A stretch of 64,000 bases of DNA from Paenibacillus sp. 32352 (GCF_002042965.1 NZ_MZNT01000004.1:372001-436000), one strand, 5' to 3'; positions 34,507 to 43,497 are shown, counted from the first letter of the stretch. Notes: a model not told the origin generated them from the sequence alone. Numbers and translations: made by a program.

Positions 34507-35472
34507 CTATTTTTCTTTATCCTCTTGGTAAGCAACAATAATCCTCTGAACCAATGAGTGTCTGACGACATCCGCTTCGGCAAACTCGATAAATCCGATT
34601 TCCTCGATCTGTCTTAAAATGCGGTGCGCTTCCACCAAACCGGACGACTTCCCTCTTGGCAGGTCGATCTGGGTTACATCCCCTGTAATGACCATCTTCG
34701 AGCCAAACCCGAGACGGGTCAAAAACATCTTCATCTGCTCGGGAGTCGTATTCTGCGCTTCGTCCAAAATAATAAAGGAATCATCCAGCGTTCTGCCGCG
34801 CATATAGGCGAGCGGAGCGATTTCAATAAGCCCTCTTTCGAGCGACTTAATCACCTGCTCAGGGCCCAGCACGTCATTAAGAGCATCATACAATGGACGT
34901 AAGTAAGGGTCAACCTTTTCTTGCAGATCCCCCGGCAAAAAACCAAGGCTTTCGCCGGCTTCTACCGCAGGACGCGTTAGAACAATTCGTTTGACCTTGC
35001 CTTCCTTCAACGCCGAAACGGCCAGCACGACGGCAATATAGGTTTTTCCTGTACCCGCAGGTCCGATTCCGAAGACAATATCCTTTTGCTTAATGGTCGA
35101 TACATACTGCTTCTGCCCAATCGTTTTGACACGGATCGGTTTTCCTTTGTGCGTTGTAGCTATTTCTCCCTTGAACAGATCCAGCAGCTGGTCCGCTTTC
35201 ATCTGCTTGGACAGCTCCAGCGCATAATGAATATCCCGTTCGCTTAAGATGTAATTATTGCGAACTAGCTCAAGCAGCACTTCAAACAGCTGCTGCAGCG
35301 ATTCCGTTTCGGCTGCCGGCCCCTGGATAACGATTTCTTCCTCGCGCGATTGAATTCTGGCATCGGTTTGCTGCTCGATCAGATGCAGAAACTTGTCCTG
35401 CGGACCAAACAAAGCCAATCCCTCCGCCGTGTTTTTCAGTGATACTTTCACAATACGTGCATTGTCGATCAA
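34507..35472 (-). CDS. phoH: PhoH family ATPase (PhoH/YbeZ type)
   Basis: A 321-residue PhoH-like ATPase (PhoL/YbeZ) usually encoded next to ybeY and thought to work with it on RNA. The N-terminal 110 residues are a KH-like region. Walker A GPAGTGKT is at 137-144 and Walker B FIILDEAQN near 231. It is distinct from the PIN-PhoH protein at 5532-6863. The start is a TTG at 35472, with AAGGAGAAG upstream. It follows yqfD and precedes pgpH as in B. subtilis. Confidence 0.92.
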   Translation of the reverse strand: MIDNARIVKVSLKNTAEGLALFGPQDKFLHLIEQQTDARIQSREEEIVIQGPAAETESLQQLFEVLLELVRNNYILSERDIHYALELSKQMKADQLLDLFKGEIATTHKGKPIRVKTIGQKQYVSTIKQKDIVFGIGPAGTGKTYIAVVLAVSALKEGKVKRIVLTRPAVEAGESLGFLPGDLQEKVDPYLRPLYDALNDVLGPEQVIKSLERGLIEIAPLAYMRGRTLDDSFIILDEAQNTTPEQMKMFLTRLGFGSKMVITGDVTQIDLPRGKSSGLVEAHRILRQIEEIGFIEFAEADVVRHSLVQRIIVAYQEDKEK

Positions 35473-35500
35473 CAGGCCTCTTCTCCTTCAAGCGAACACG

Positions 35501-36682
35501 TTATGGAATAATAGGTTGCTCTTGAGTGATAGATTCTTCTACTTCCAAATGTACTTCCATATAAACTTTACCATTCTCCGTCTTTTCATGCAAAATTTTT
35601 TCATTGACGACCTTGGCATCCGGTCCGGCCGACGCCAAAATTTCCTTCTTTGCCTCTTCGATCCCCAGTGCCCTGGCAACCTGCGGATCCAATGATTTCT
35701 CCATCACATGGACCTGCATGACCTTCTCATTCAGCCAGCCGATCGGCAAATTGTACGTTCCGATTTGCAGCGTTTTTCTCTCCGGAATCGTTTCAAATTG
35801 CTCGAACCCCGTCTTTCCGTATCCTGTCAGCTGCAGCGCGCGATTGCCGAAGACCAGATAGGAACGCTCCTTGACCTCTCCGGTATATACTTTATACTGC
35901 TGAACCAAAGGAACCTCCACCTTGGGCGAATACCATACCAATCCCCTGACCTCCCCGGATGCCACCACAGTCTGGCGGTTGACCTCGTCCCCCAAAATAC
36001 CGGATATGAGGATGTCCCCTTTTTTCACATACGTATTCGTCTTGACCAGCGGCCTCCCTTTTTCCGCCAATATGTAAGTCACCATCCCGCTTTTGGATGC
36101 GACCAAATGTCTAGGATTAAGCAGCGGCTGCTTATCGGGCACCGTGGCCTCGACCACTTTGATAATAATATGTGTGCCATGGACCTCCACTCCGACCCAT
36201 GCGGTTCCTGGCAGCTTGCTTTGCATCGCTCTTGACATGACATCGGGGTTTTTCAGTCTGTATTTCCATTGCAGCTTGTAAATGCCTTGCTCCTTGGCTG
36301 CTTCAAGCACCTGCTGCGTACTGATCAGCTCATTGCCTTCCACCCGGACCTGCCAGATGACAGAGGACAGCATGTACAACCCGATGACGAAACCGATGAT
36401 GCCAATGGCAAATATTTTTCTTTTCTCTAGTTTGTCCAACAAAAAAGGAAGGCCATGCCTCGTGCGGACATGCACCCGGCAGCCTGTCTCCTTCAAGAGC
36501 GGACGAAGTCGGAAATAATCCTTCACAACGATAAACATCTCGGCATGTGTCTCGTCCACTATCCGGATGTCCCAAACCGACATCTTCTTTTCAGACAAAG
36601 CATTGATCAGCCTTTCAAGCTGTCCGCCCCTGATTTCAATCAGCACATAACCGCGCAGCGATAAGAGAAAAGATGATTTCAC
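35501..36682 (-). CDS. yqfD: Sporulation protein YqfD (SpoIV-type)
   Basis: A 393-residue membrane protein of the YqfD family, made in the mother cell during sporulation. The N-terminal about 85 residues are soluble, one membrane helix follows (FAIGIIGFVIGLYMLSSVIW), and the rest is outside, with FtsQ/POTRA-like features. The GTG start at 36682 follows AGAGGTGTCTGACA. It is 14 bases downstream of yqfC, and a possible sigma-E promoter precedes that gene. The exact role in sporulation is not known. Confidence 0.92.
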   Translation of the reverse strand: MKSSFLLSLRGYVLIEIRGGQLERLINALSEKKMSVWDIRIVDETHAEMFIVVKDYFRLRPLLKETGCRVHVRTRHGLPFLLDKLEKRKIFAIGIIGFVIGLYMLSSVIWQVRVEGNELISTQQVLEAAKEQGIYKLQWKYRLKNPDVMSRAMQSKLPGTAWVGVEVHGTHIIIKVVEATVPDKQPLLNPRHLVASKSGMVTYILAEKGRPLVKTNTYVKKGDILISGILGDEVNRQTVVASGEVRGLVWYSPKVEVPLVQQYKVYTGEVKERSYLVFGNRALQLTGYGKTGFEQFETIPERKTLQIGTYNLPIGWLNEKVMQVHVMEKSLDPQVARALGIEEAKKEILASAGPDAKVVNEKILHEKTENGKVYMEVHLEVEESITQEQPIIP

Positions 36683-36696
36683 TGTCAGACACCTCT

Positions 36697-36975
36697 TTAC
36701 GGGATAAATTTGACGTCTTCTATAACCCCTTCAATAAAGACTTCCTCGGTTAAAATAGCCCGGATCACCAGCTGCTTACCGCGAACCTCCAGGCTTCCTT
36801 TGTTCAGCGCCAATCGCATCAGCTCGTTGGAAAAATGCAAGACGCCCCGGTGATTTTCTATATAGAGCTGCATGTTGCCAATAAGAGTCATTCGGGGAAG
36901 ATCCAGAACAAGGTCCTGGGGAAGGTCCAGCAGCTTGGCGGTGATTTGGTTGAATTTACGAGTCAGACTGCGCAT
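36697..36975 (-). CDS. yqfC: Sporulation protein YqfC
   Basis: A 92-residue YabP/YqfC-family protein with the family features PRMTLIGNMQLYIENHRGV and a beta-rich remainder ending EGVIEDVKFIP. In B. subtilis yqfC and yqfD are transcribed together under sigma-E in the mother cell. The ATG follows GAGGGGGAATCGT. A sigma-E-like promoter lies at 37053-37081. Confidence 0.92.
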   Translation of the reverse strand: MRSLTRKFNQITAKLLDLPQDLVLDLPRMTLIGNMQLYIENHRGVLHFSNELMRLALNKGSLEVRGKQLVIRAILTEEVFIEGVIEDVKFIP

Positions 36976-37052
36976 ACGATTCCCCCTCAGAGTTGTGATC
37001 CTTTTGCATTGCGGCTCTATTTACCGCCCTTATATAAGCACAGGCTATTTAC

Positions 37053-37081
37053 ACCATATGCTGGAAATCAGCAGATTATGA
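37053..37081 (-). promoter_or_regulatory. Possible sigma-E promoter of yqfCD
   Basis: On the minus strand TCATAAT (37081-37075), exactly 14 bases, then CATATGGT (37060-37053). Compared with the sigma-E pattern KMATATT-14-CATACAMT, the first element matches six of seven positions and the second about five of eight. It rests on motif match and on the known sigma-E dependence of yqfCD. The rest of 36976-37165 shows only an 11-base direct repeat (ATATCCTTTCG at 37105 and 37135). Confidence 0.35.
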
Positions 37082-37165
37082 AGAGAGGCGGAACTTTTAA
37101 GGAGATATCCTTTCGCTTTCCTAGGATCGGCGGCATATCCTTTCGGAGCATAACAGCTGCCCATA

Positions 37166-37208
37166 CAAAAAAAGCACCGCTCCAACTTCGGGTTGGAAAA
37201 CGGTGCTT
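37166..37208 (-). terminator. Rho-independent terminator of the floA-side operon
   Basis: On the minus strand AAGCACCG pairs with CGGTGCTT and CCAAC with GTTGG inside it, followed by TTTTTTTG. It separates the gene at 37223 from yqfC. Confidence 0.8.
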
Positions 37209-37222
37209 CGGATCTTATTTTA

Positions 37223-37732
37223 TTACTTACGGAACGGCTTCTTGGCTCTGGGAGGGCCAAGAATTTCAGCCCAGATGATCCCTTGAGCCAACTGTTCTGC
37301 TGACGGCTGGCCCGGTGTTATAGGCTTTTCGGATGTAAAAGGCTGCCGGGAGGACCGGTTGGCGGATCCGGACGCTGTCTTCCTGCTATGTTCCAGAGGA
37401 GAGTTATTCCAGTAATCCGTCGTTTCCGGGCCTTCAGAGGCCGCAGGAGCCGGTTTCGGCTGTTCCTGGAGCTGTGGATTCACAGGTCTCCCAGATGGTT
37501 CAGAACGCGGTTTAACGTCTTTATTTTGTGTGACCGTTTGCTTTCTCGTTCTCCCCCATCCGGTGCCAGCGGCCCCTCCTCCGGCAAACGGAGGCATTCC
37601 TTGCTTCGGAGCGGCCGGTTTGTCGGGATCATTCTGCGTTTTGGACTTGAACATCTTGCCGATATTGCTCAAAACAATAAAAGCAATGACCACTAAAAAC
37701 CAGTTGTTGAGAATGAGCTGGATGAGCTTCAT
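37223..37732 (-). CDS. Hypothetical single-pass membrane protein in the yqfB position
   Basis: A 169-residue protein with one N-terminal membrane helix (IQLILNNWFLVVIAFIVLSNIG) and a long low-complexity tail rich in Pro, Gly, Ser and Lys (GGGAAGTGWGRTRKQ). The C-terminus, AEQLAQGIIWAEILGPPRAKK, is the only conserved-looking part. It lies between floA and yqfC, where B. subtilis has yqfB, but I see no sequence match to claim. The disordered tail suggests an anchor or scaffold role near FloA membrane domains, which is an inference from position alone. Confidence 0.6.
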   Translation of the reverse strand: MKLIQLILNNWFLVVIAFIVLSNIGKMFKSKTQNDPDKPAAPKQGMPPFAGGGAAGTGWGRTRKQTVTQNKDVKPRSEPSGRPVNPQLQEQPKPAPAASEGPETTDYWNNSPLEHSRKTASGSANRSSRQPFTSEKPITPGQPSAEQLAQGIIWAEILGPPRAKKPFRK

Positions 37733-37768
37733 GTAAGCACGCTCCTTTGGCGGTTCATACCGGAGGCG

Positions 37769-38758
37769 TTATTCCCGGTCATCTTGCTTGCCGCCGTCAT
37801 TCATTTTTCCCAAGGAGGAGCGCATTTGCGTATCGGCGTCGATATTCTTCAAATTCATATAATCCATTACGCCCATCTGTCCGCTGCGAAGCGCCTCCGC
37901 CATCGCCAGCGGCACTTGCGATTCGGATTCAACCACCTTGGCTTTCATTTCAACGACCTTAGCCTTCATCTCCTGCTCGTGAGCAACAGCCATTGCACGG
38001 CGCTCCTCCGCTTTCGCCTGGGCGATTCGCTTGTCTGCCTCCGCCTGTTCGGTTTGCAGATGGGCACCGATATTTTTACCGACGTCCACATCGGCAATAT
38101 CAATGGACAATATTTCAAAAGCCGTACCGGCATCAAGTCCCTTGCCCAGTACCGTTCTCGAAATCAGATCCGGATTCTCAAGCACGTCTTTATGGGAATT
38201 CGACGAACCTACGGTCGTTACAATTCCTTCGCCGACACGGGCGATGATCGTTTCCTCCCCGGCGCCCCCGACCAGGCGATCGATGTTCGCGCGCACGGTA
38301 ACTCTTGCAATAACTTTGACTTCAATCCCGTCCTTGGCTACGGCAGACACCGTAGGCGTTTCGATGACTCGAGGGTTAACGCTCATTTGAACCGCTTGAA
38401 GCACGTCACGGCCGGCCAAATCGATAGCTGCCGCGCGTTCGAACTCGAGGTGAATATTGGCACGATGGGCCGCAATTAATGCATTGACAACCCGGTCTAC
38501 GTTACCTCCAGCAAGGAAGTGGCTTTCCAGCTGATTGATCGTGACGTCAATTCCCGCCTTGGTCGCCTTGATCATTGGATTTACGATACGGCTTGGTATT
38601 ACGCGGCGAAGGCGCATAGCCACAAGGGTAATAATCCCGATGCGCACGCCGGATGCTAACGCGGAAATCCATAGCATGATCGGAAAAAAGCTTAAAAACA
38701 CGGACAGCGCTATAATAATTATCGCTGCTATTAACAATACGAAAACGATAGAGTTCAT
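37769..38758 (-). CDS. floA: Flotillin-like protein FloA (YqfA)
   Basis: A 329-residue bacterial flotillin that organises membrane microdomains. The N-terminal 50 residues hold the membrane segments, then the PHB domain (about 60-230) and an Ala/Glu-rich coiled coil (about 230-300, [20 protein letters not shown]). The ATG at 38758 follows GAGGAGGTTCAAAC. Directly upstream of that ribosome site lies a tandem hairpin-repeat array (38773-38890) that must form the leader if the mRNA starts before nfeD ends or in nfeD. NfeD proteins and flotillins are functional partners. Confidence 0.95.
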   Translation of the reverse strand: MNSIVFVLLIAAIIIIALSVFLSFFPIMLWISALASGVRIGIITLVAMRLRRVIPSRIVNPMIKATKAGIDVTINQLESHFLAGGNVDRVVNALIAAHRANIHLEFERAAAIDLAGRDVLQAVQMSVNPRVIETPTVSAVAKDGIEVKVIARVTVRANIDRLVGGAGEETIIARVGEGIVTTVGSSNSHKDVLENPDLISRTVLGKGLDAGTAFEILSIDIADVDVGKNIGAHLQTEQAEADKRIAQAKAEERRAMAVAHEQEMKAKVVEMKAKVVESESQVPLAMAEALRSGQMGVMDYMNLKNIDADTQMRSSLGKMNDGGKQDDRE

Positions 38759-38772
38759 GTTTGAACCTCCTC

Positions 38773-38890
38773 AGAGTTTTTTGCGCCAGCAAAAAACTGG
38801 CTTCGTAAGCAGTTGCTTAGAGTTTTTTTGCGCCAGCAAAAAAACTGGCTTCGCAAGCTTTCGCTTTGTTTTTGCGCCAGCAACTGGCTT
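38773..38890. repeat. Tandem palindromic repeat array upstream of floA
   Basis: Three copies, the first two 46 bases apart. Copy 1 (38775-38798) has arms AGTTTTTTGC and GCAAAAAACT around GCCA. Copy 2 (38821-38846) has one extra T in the left arm and one extra A in the right, so pairing is kept. Copy 3 (38868-38890) is shorter and decayed. After copy 1 comes GGCTTCGTAAGC and after copy 2 GGCTTCGCAAGC, the same module that follows the 41-bp repeats at 8.5 kb. GCCAG and CTGGC offer an alternative pairing. Confidence 0.88.
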
Positions 38891-38907
38891 TGACACAGGG
38901 AACTTCG

Positions 38908-40302
38908 TTAGTGCAGGACTTCATTAACCTCCCGAACCACTACCCGGGATCCTTCTACTTGGACGATGACGATCTGCTTATTCAGCGGGATGAACTCCCC
39001 GGAAGTCACGACATCGACGCGTTCATCTCCGACATAAATCGTACCCGACGGACGAAGGGGCGTGATAGAAGTGCCGGTTTTGCCCAGCAGATCCGTACGT
39101 TCTACCGTCGGTGTATAGCCTTTCTCCTTGGTCAGTTCCTCCCGCAGGATAAAACGATTCCATACTCCCCTATGCTTAAAGATTCGGACGACAATCGCTA
39201 CAACAATAACGGCAAGAACAAAGGCTACGGATAAATGAAGCGCAGCCTGCTTGGTATTGTAGGCAGCCATGACGACGCCGCTGAATAGACAGGCGATGCC
39301 GAGTATCCCCAAAATCCCGAAGCTGGATACGAAGATCTCAATGATCAGGAGCACCACCCCGATGATGAAGAGAGCGATATCCTCCACCCCCGCAAATCCG
39401 ACAATATAATGTCCGAAGAAATAAAGACCAAATCCAAGAAGCCCAATAATTCCTGGCAATCCAAACCCGGGAACGAACAGCTCGATGGCTACGCCTGCAA
39501 TTCCGATAAACAGCAGCAAAATGGATATGCTAGGCTGCGTTAAAAAGCGCGAGAACGATTCCGCTGCAGTAGGCTCCAAATGCAGAACCGGATGGTCGGC
39601 AGCTCCGATAAACCGGATAACCTCATCCAAATTATTGCCTATGCTTTCCGCATACCCTACCTTCAGCGCTTCGTCAGCGGTCAACGAAACGAGCTGCCCC
39701 TTGGGTACCGTCCGGTTGATCGCTTTCATTTCAACTCCGGCATTTTTATCCACCATCGCTTCGGCAATCTGCGGATCACGCCCTCTTAGTTCCGCTGCGG
39801 AACGCATCTGGCTTGCCCAATGGGCGATCACTTTTACATTGCCGACCTCCGCTCCGGAAGCATCCACAACAGCCGCCGCACCCATCGTGCTGCCTGGCTC
39901 CATGACGATTTTGCTTGCATTTAAGGCAATGTAGCTGCCAGCAGATACAGCCCTTCCATGAACATAGGCTATTGTCGGCACCTTGCTGTTGCGAATCATC
40001 TCCCCAATATCCTCAGCGGAATCTACCCTGCCTCCCAGCGTATCAATATCGAGAATAATGAACATGGCCCGCGAGTCTTCAGCTTCTTTCATAGCCCGCT
40101 CAAGAAACTTTTGCAGACCGGTCTCAATCGTCTGATGTACCGGAATGACTGCGACCGGGGCAGACTTTGCAACCGATGACGAACCAGAAGCCGGATTGCT
40201 GTCAACGGCGAATGCAGTTCCCAATGGCAGCAGCAAGAGAAACGCCAAGAGCAGCAGCAAACAGGATCTTGCCAGCCATGATCCAGGCTTAGCGTTCAAC
40301 AT
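38908..40302 (-). CDS. nfeD: NfeD family membrane protease-like protein (YqeZ)
   Basis: A 464-residue long-form NfeD protein. A signal peptide (about 1-33) precedes a ClpP/SppA-like serine protease domain (VHGRAVSAGSYIAL and the following APGSTMG-type region are typical). Four or five membrane helices follow (about 245-380), and the C-terminal OB-fold domain (about 400-464, including LGKTGTSITPLRPSG) ends the protein. It pairs with FloA, encoded downstream. The ATG at 40302 follows GGAGGTCATTCAG, preferred over 40320. Confidence 0.92.
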   Translation of the reverse strand: MLNAKPGSWLARSCLLLLLAFLLLLPLGTAFAVDSNPASGSSSVAKSAPVAVIPVHQTIETGLQKFLERAMKEAEDSRAMFIILDIDTLGGRVDSAEDIGEMIRNSKVPTIAYVHGRAVSAGSYIALNASKIVMEPGSTMGAAAVVDASGAEVGNVKVIAHWASQMRSAAELRGRDPQIAEAMVDKNAGVEMKAINRTVPKGQLVSLTADEALKVGYAESIGNNLDEVIRFIGAADHPVLHLEPTAAESFSRFLTQPSISILLLFIGIAGVAIELFVPGFGLPGIIGLLGFGLYFFGHYIVGFAGVEDIALFIIGVVLLIIEIFVSSFGILGILGIACLFSGVVMAAYNTKQAALHLSVAFVLAVIVVAIVVRIFKHRGVWNRFILREELTKEKGYTPTVERTDLLGKTGTSITPLRPSGTIYVGDERVDVVTSGEFIPLNKQIVIVQVEGSRVVVREVNEVLH

Positions 40303-40419
40303 CTGAATGACCTCCTTCAACCATTTTCCAAATCACATACATTCCTTACGTAAAGCATAGCCGATTCGATTCAAACTTGCAAAATTTTCCTCACTTTTTC
40401 CAGCTGCAATTCCCAAAAA

Positions 40420-40450
40420 GAAAAAGACACCCCTGTAACAGGAGTGTCTC
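40420..40450 (-). terminator. Rho-independent terminator of rpsU-yqeY
   Basis: AGACAC and GTGTCT with inner CCTGT and ACAGG form the stem, followed on the minus strand by TTTTTCTTTTT. Confidence 0.8.
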
Positions 40451-40458
40451 TCGTCATA

Positions 40459-40902
40459 CTATGATAATAGTTGTTGAACGGCTTGATTGACAATCTTGCC
40501 ATCAGCCCGTCCTTTCACCTTAGGCATTAAAGCACCCATGACTTTTCCCATATCCGCTTTAGAAGAAGCACCCACTTCTTGGATGGTCTGCTGTACAATG
40601 GCTTTTACTTCTTCCTCAGATAACTGTTGCGGTAAGTACTCCATCAGAATTTCTATCTCTGCCTTAACGGTTTCGGCCAAATCATCACGACCGGCCTTTT
40701 CAAATTCTTGGAGGGAATCTTTGCGCTGTTTGATCTCGCGACTCAGAACATCAAGTACTTCCTGGTCATCTAAGGTTTTACGCTGATCTATCTCAATATT
40801 CTTGATAGCTGCACGAACCATACGGATTACGGTTAGTTTGAACTTGTCCTGGCTCTTCATCGCAAGCTTCATATCTTCGTTTAATCTATCGCTTAAGCTC
40901 AT
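40459..40902 (-). CDS. yqeY: GatB/YqeY domain protein
   Basis: A 147-residue YqeY protein. It is all-helical and related to the tail domain of GatB, the amidotransferase subunit that helps form Gln-t[24 protein letters not shown]-type and [13 protein letters not shown] segments are diagnostic. Its role is not firmly known, possibly in tRNA-linked metabolism. The ATG follows AGGAGGCTTAATCG. It lies 12 bases after rpsU, as in B. subtilis. Confidence 0.93.
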   Translation of the reverse strand: MSLSDRLNEDMKLAMKSQDKFKLTVIRMVRAAIKNIEIDQRKTLDDQEVLDVLSREIKQRKDSLQEFEKAGRDDLAETVKAEIEILMEYLPQQLSEEEVKAIVQQTIQEVGASSKADMGKVMGALMPKVKGRADGKIVNQAVQQLLS

Positions 40903-40914
40903 CGATTAAGCCTC

Positions 40915-41088
40915 CTAGAACTTTCTCTTACGAGCAGCCTCTGATTTCTTCTTGCGTTTCACACTTGGCTTCTCATAATGCTTGCGTTTTTTAACCTCCG
41001 CTAGTACGCCATCTTTTGCGATGGAGCGCTTAAAGCGGCGAAGTGCAGCATCTATAGTTTCATTTTTGCGAACTCGAGTTTCTGACAC
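40915..41088 (-). CDS. rpsU: 30S ribosomal protein S21
   Basis: A 57-residue small-subunit protein. I start at the GTG at 41088, giving (M)[20 protein letters not shown], the standard S21 opening, with GGAGGGAAAACTG before it. Longer ATG starts upstream would add non-homologous residues. It ends in the typical very basic tail [18 protein letters not shown]. It is the first gene of the rpsU-yqeY pair. Confidence 0.95.
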   Translation of the reverse strand: MSETRVRKNETIDAALRRFKRSIAKDGVLAEVKKRKHYEKPSVKRKKKSEAARKRKF

Positions 41089-41194
41089 CAGTTTTCCCTC
41101 CCTCCGAACAGACCGTCCAAGACGAAAAAAGCGTTCATCAAATTTCATTATATGGTATACATAAACTAGGTGTCAACCTAAGGAATAAGATTCT

Positions 41195-41539
41195 TTACTT
41201 AGCGTTGAGCGGGCCTAATTTTTCACCTGCAAGCAGGTGATAATGAATATGAAAAACAACTTGTCCTCCGTCCTTGCCGCAGTTATTAATGAGACGATAA
41301 CCGCTATCCGCCACACCTTCCTGCTTGGCAATTTCTTGGGCGGCACGATGAATTTCTCCGATCAAACCCCAGTCGCCGGGTTCAACATCGTTCATGGTTG
41401 CGATGTGTTTCTTGGGTATAATCAAGATATGTACCGGAGCAGCAGGCTGAATATCGTGAAATGCCACGACATGCTCGTTTTCATACACCTTTTTGGAAGG
41501 AATCGTTCCCTCTACAATTTTACAAAAAATACATTCCAT
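41195..41539 (-). CDS. HIT-family nucleotide-binding hydrolase (HinT-like)
   Basis: A 114-residue histidine-triad protein. The zinc-type start CIFCKI is typical of this group, and FHIHYHLLAG gives the triad His97, His99 and His101, where one nucleophilic His forms a nucleotidyl intermediate. Related HinT enzymes hydrolyse adenosine phosphoramidates. The ATG follows GGGAGGACAACC. It is a separate small unit upstream of rpsU and has the family's usual length. Confidence 0.92.
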   Translation of the reverse strand: MECIFCKIVEGTIPSKKVYENEHVVAFHDIQPAAPVHILIIPKKHIATMNDVEPGDWGLIGEIHRAAQEIAKQEGVADSGYRLINNCGKDGGQVVFHIHYHLLAGEKLGPLNAK

Positions 41540-41612
41540 GACGGGTTGTCCTCCCAGCTACTTAAACTATGACCGTTTCATTTTTACCTATAATACTATA
41601 CCTAATTTTCAG

Positions 41613-41654
41613 CAAAAAAGAAACTCTGCATACAAAGAATTTGCAAAGTTTCTT
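41613..41654 (-). terminator. Rho-independent terminator of the efe operon
   Basis: On the minus strand AAGAAACT pairs with AGTTTCTT and TGCA with TGCA inside, followed by TTTTTTGC. It lies about 45 bases past the efeU stop. Confidence 0.7.
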
Positions 41655-41697
41655 GAAGATTTTGGACAGCAGCTCTTTAAAGCGGCTGTAAGACTCG

Positions 41698-43497
41698 TTA
41701 TGCCGGATTCGAACCCAGCGGATTGGGGTCCTCTCCCCTCTTGCGGCCGAGACGAACGGCCTGATACAGGATAAAGGCAAGAACCAGCATCTGCGGAGCT
41801 GCTGTCTCCCATGTCGGATATACCCCAAGCCAGCCCCAGGATGGAATAAAACCTGGCACATGCGAGGAGAGTTTCCCCGCCACTTGAAGAGAGTGAATGC
41901 TTTCCCCGAGAAATTTGATAACTAGATAATAAATCAAAAAGGTAGCTGCCAGTAAGAATGCACGGACCGGAAGCTTTATGCTGCCCTTTACAATGATATA
42001 GCCAAGAATAGCTAACAGCAGAATGGCCCCTGCAATGCCCGCAAGCAGCTGTACAGGTTGGATGGCCGGAGCCATGCCGATGTAAAAGATGGTCGTTTCG
42101 GCTCCCTCACGAAGTATCGATAGGCAGGATACAACGAATAAAGACCACAGATTGCCGGTCGCCAGCGCAACACCGACCTGCTTCTCAATGTAACGGTTCC
42201 ACGCATGGACCTGCGACTTTTTATGCAGCCAGACGCCGACCGTCAGCATTAACAGGACAGAAACGAGTCCGGTAATGCCCTCCAGCATTTCGCGTGTGCT
42301 GCCAGCTGCGACATTAGCGATCATGTAGTTTAGCAGAATTGCCAAGCCGCCGCTTAGCAGTAACCCTGCCGCCGCTCCGCACCAAATCCATTTTTGCTTG
42401 GCGGCATTGCCCGTTTTATGAAGAAAAGCTGCCAGGGCCGCAAGCACTAATAAAGCTTCGACGCCTTCACGAAGCAAAACGAGTCCGGCATCCCAGGCTG
42501 AATAACTGGTTTGCACGGCAAATGGCGAAAGCTCCTGCTGCATCGTTTGAATGATGGAGCCGGCTTCTGCTATCTGCGGCGGATTGGACAGCAGCCTGCT
42601 CAAAGCCTCCGTCATTTCATTCTCTACCTTAGTATACAGTTCAGGTGCTTTGGTTCGAACGGCGCCTTCAACAGACGGCCATAAAGTAATGAAGCTCTGC
42701 ATTTGTGCGGCCGCTTCCGTCGCATTACCCGAGCTGATGCCAGCTGCAGCCTTATTCAGGATCACCAATCCGTCCGCGACGCTCTGTTTGCCCGATGCCG
42801 GCGAAGATACGGATAAGGAACCGTTGACGTAGTCGTTGACAGTTTGAATTAAATCTTGAATGCCTGCCGCTGCAGCATCAGATCTTGGAGGATCTGCTTG
42901 CACGGCAACTCTGGCCATCGTTGTTTTTGTTTCGATCTGACCGTATATTTGGTCATTGTCCGCACGGATCGCATTTTCCGCTTTGGCCCATAGGCTGGTG
43001 AATTGCTTGAAGCTGCTTTGCGCTTTAGCCCAGTCATTATGGCCGATTTCAGTCAAGCATTGCTGAAGGATGGGCAGTAAGGTCTTCGCCGCTTTCTTGC
43101 CATCGCCTTTATCCGCCGTCTTTTCCAGATCGGCTACATAGCCCCCCGTCGCTTTAGCCAGCTTGGATACTGCAGGGTATACAGCATCCGGCTTGTTCGC
43201 CGCATCCTTTAGAGCTTGCTTCGCTTCTGTCAGTGCAGAAGCTACATTATCGTATAGAGCTGACTTGGGAGCCTGAAGCTGCTTCCACTGTTCTTCAAAA
43301 AGGTCCAATTCCTTGGCTGCTTCCCCCCATTGCCGATCTCCGGATTCCACCAGCGCTCCGCCTACAAGAGGCATCAGCTTCTCAAGAGCCGCGTCCGACT
43401 CAGCTGCCCATCCTTTCCCGGCAAACGGAACGAAAAGAAGGACGGCGATCATTAACCAACCGACCCACTTCTTCCTATTGACTTGTCTTTGCCTCAT
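41698..43497 (-). CDS. efeU: FTR1-family iron permease EfeU with N-terminal repeat domain
   Basis: A 599-residue iron permease. Residues about 1-32 are a signal peptide. Residues about 35-315 form an extracytoplasmic helical domain with three related modules, each with a W..F..W pattern (QWGEAAKELDLFEEQW; DWAKAQSSFKQFTSLW). The membrane part (about 335-585) has two REXXE iron-binding motifs, REGVE at 343-347 and REGAE at 463-467. Iron released by EfeB is thought to pass through it. It is the last gene of the efeO-efeB-efeU operon, 37 bases after efeB. Confidence 0.93.
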   Translation of the reverse strand: MRQRQVNRKKWVGWLMIAVLLFVPFAGKGWAAESDAALEKLMPLVGGALVESGDRQWGEAAKELDLFEEQWKQLQAPKSALYDNVASALTEAKQALKDAANKPDAVYPAVSKLAKATGGYVADLEKTADKGDGKKAAKTLLPILQQCLTEIGHNDWAKAQSSFKQFTSLWAKAENAIRADNDQIYGQIETKTTMARVAVQADPPRSDAAAAGIQDLIQTVNDYVNGSLSVSSPASGKQSVADGLVILNKAAAGISSGNATEAAAQMQSFITLWPSVEGAVRTKAPELYTKVENEMTEALSRLLSNPPQIAEAGSIIQTMQQELSPFAVQTSYSAWDAGLVLLREGVEALLVLAALAAFLHKTGNAAKQKWIWCGAAAGLLLSGGLAILLNYMIANVAAGSTREMLEGITGLVSVLLMLTVGVWLHKKSQVHAWNRYIEKQVGVALATGNLWSLFVVSCLSILREGAETTIFYIGMAPAIQPVQLLAGIAGAILLLAILGYIIVKGSIKLPVRAFLLAATFLIYYLVIKFLGESIHSLQVAGKLSSHVPGFIPSWGWLGVYPTWETAAPQMLVLAFILYQAVRLGRKRGEDPNPLGSNPA

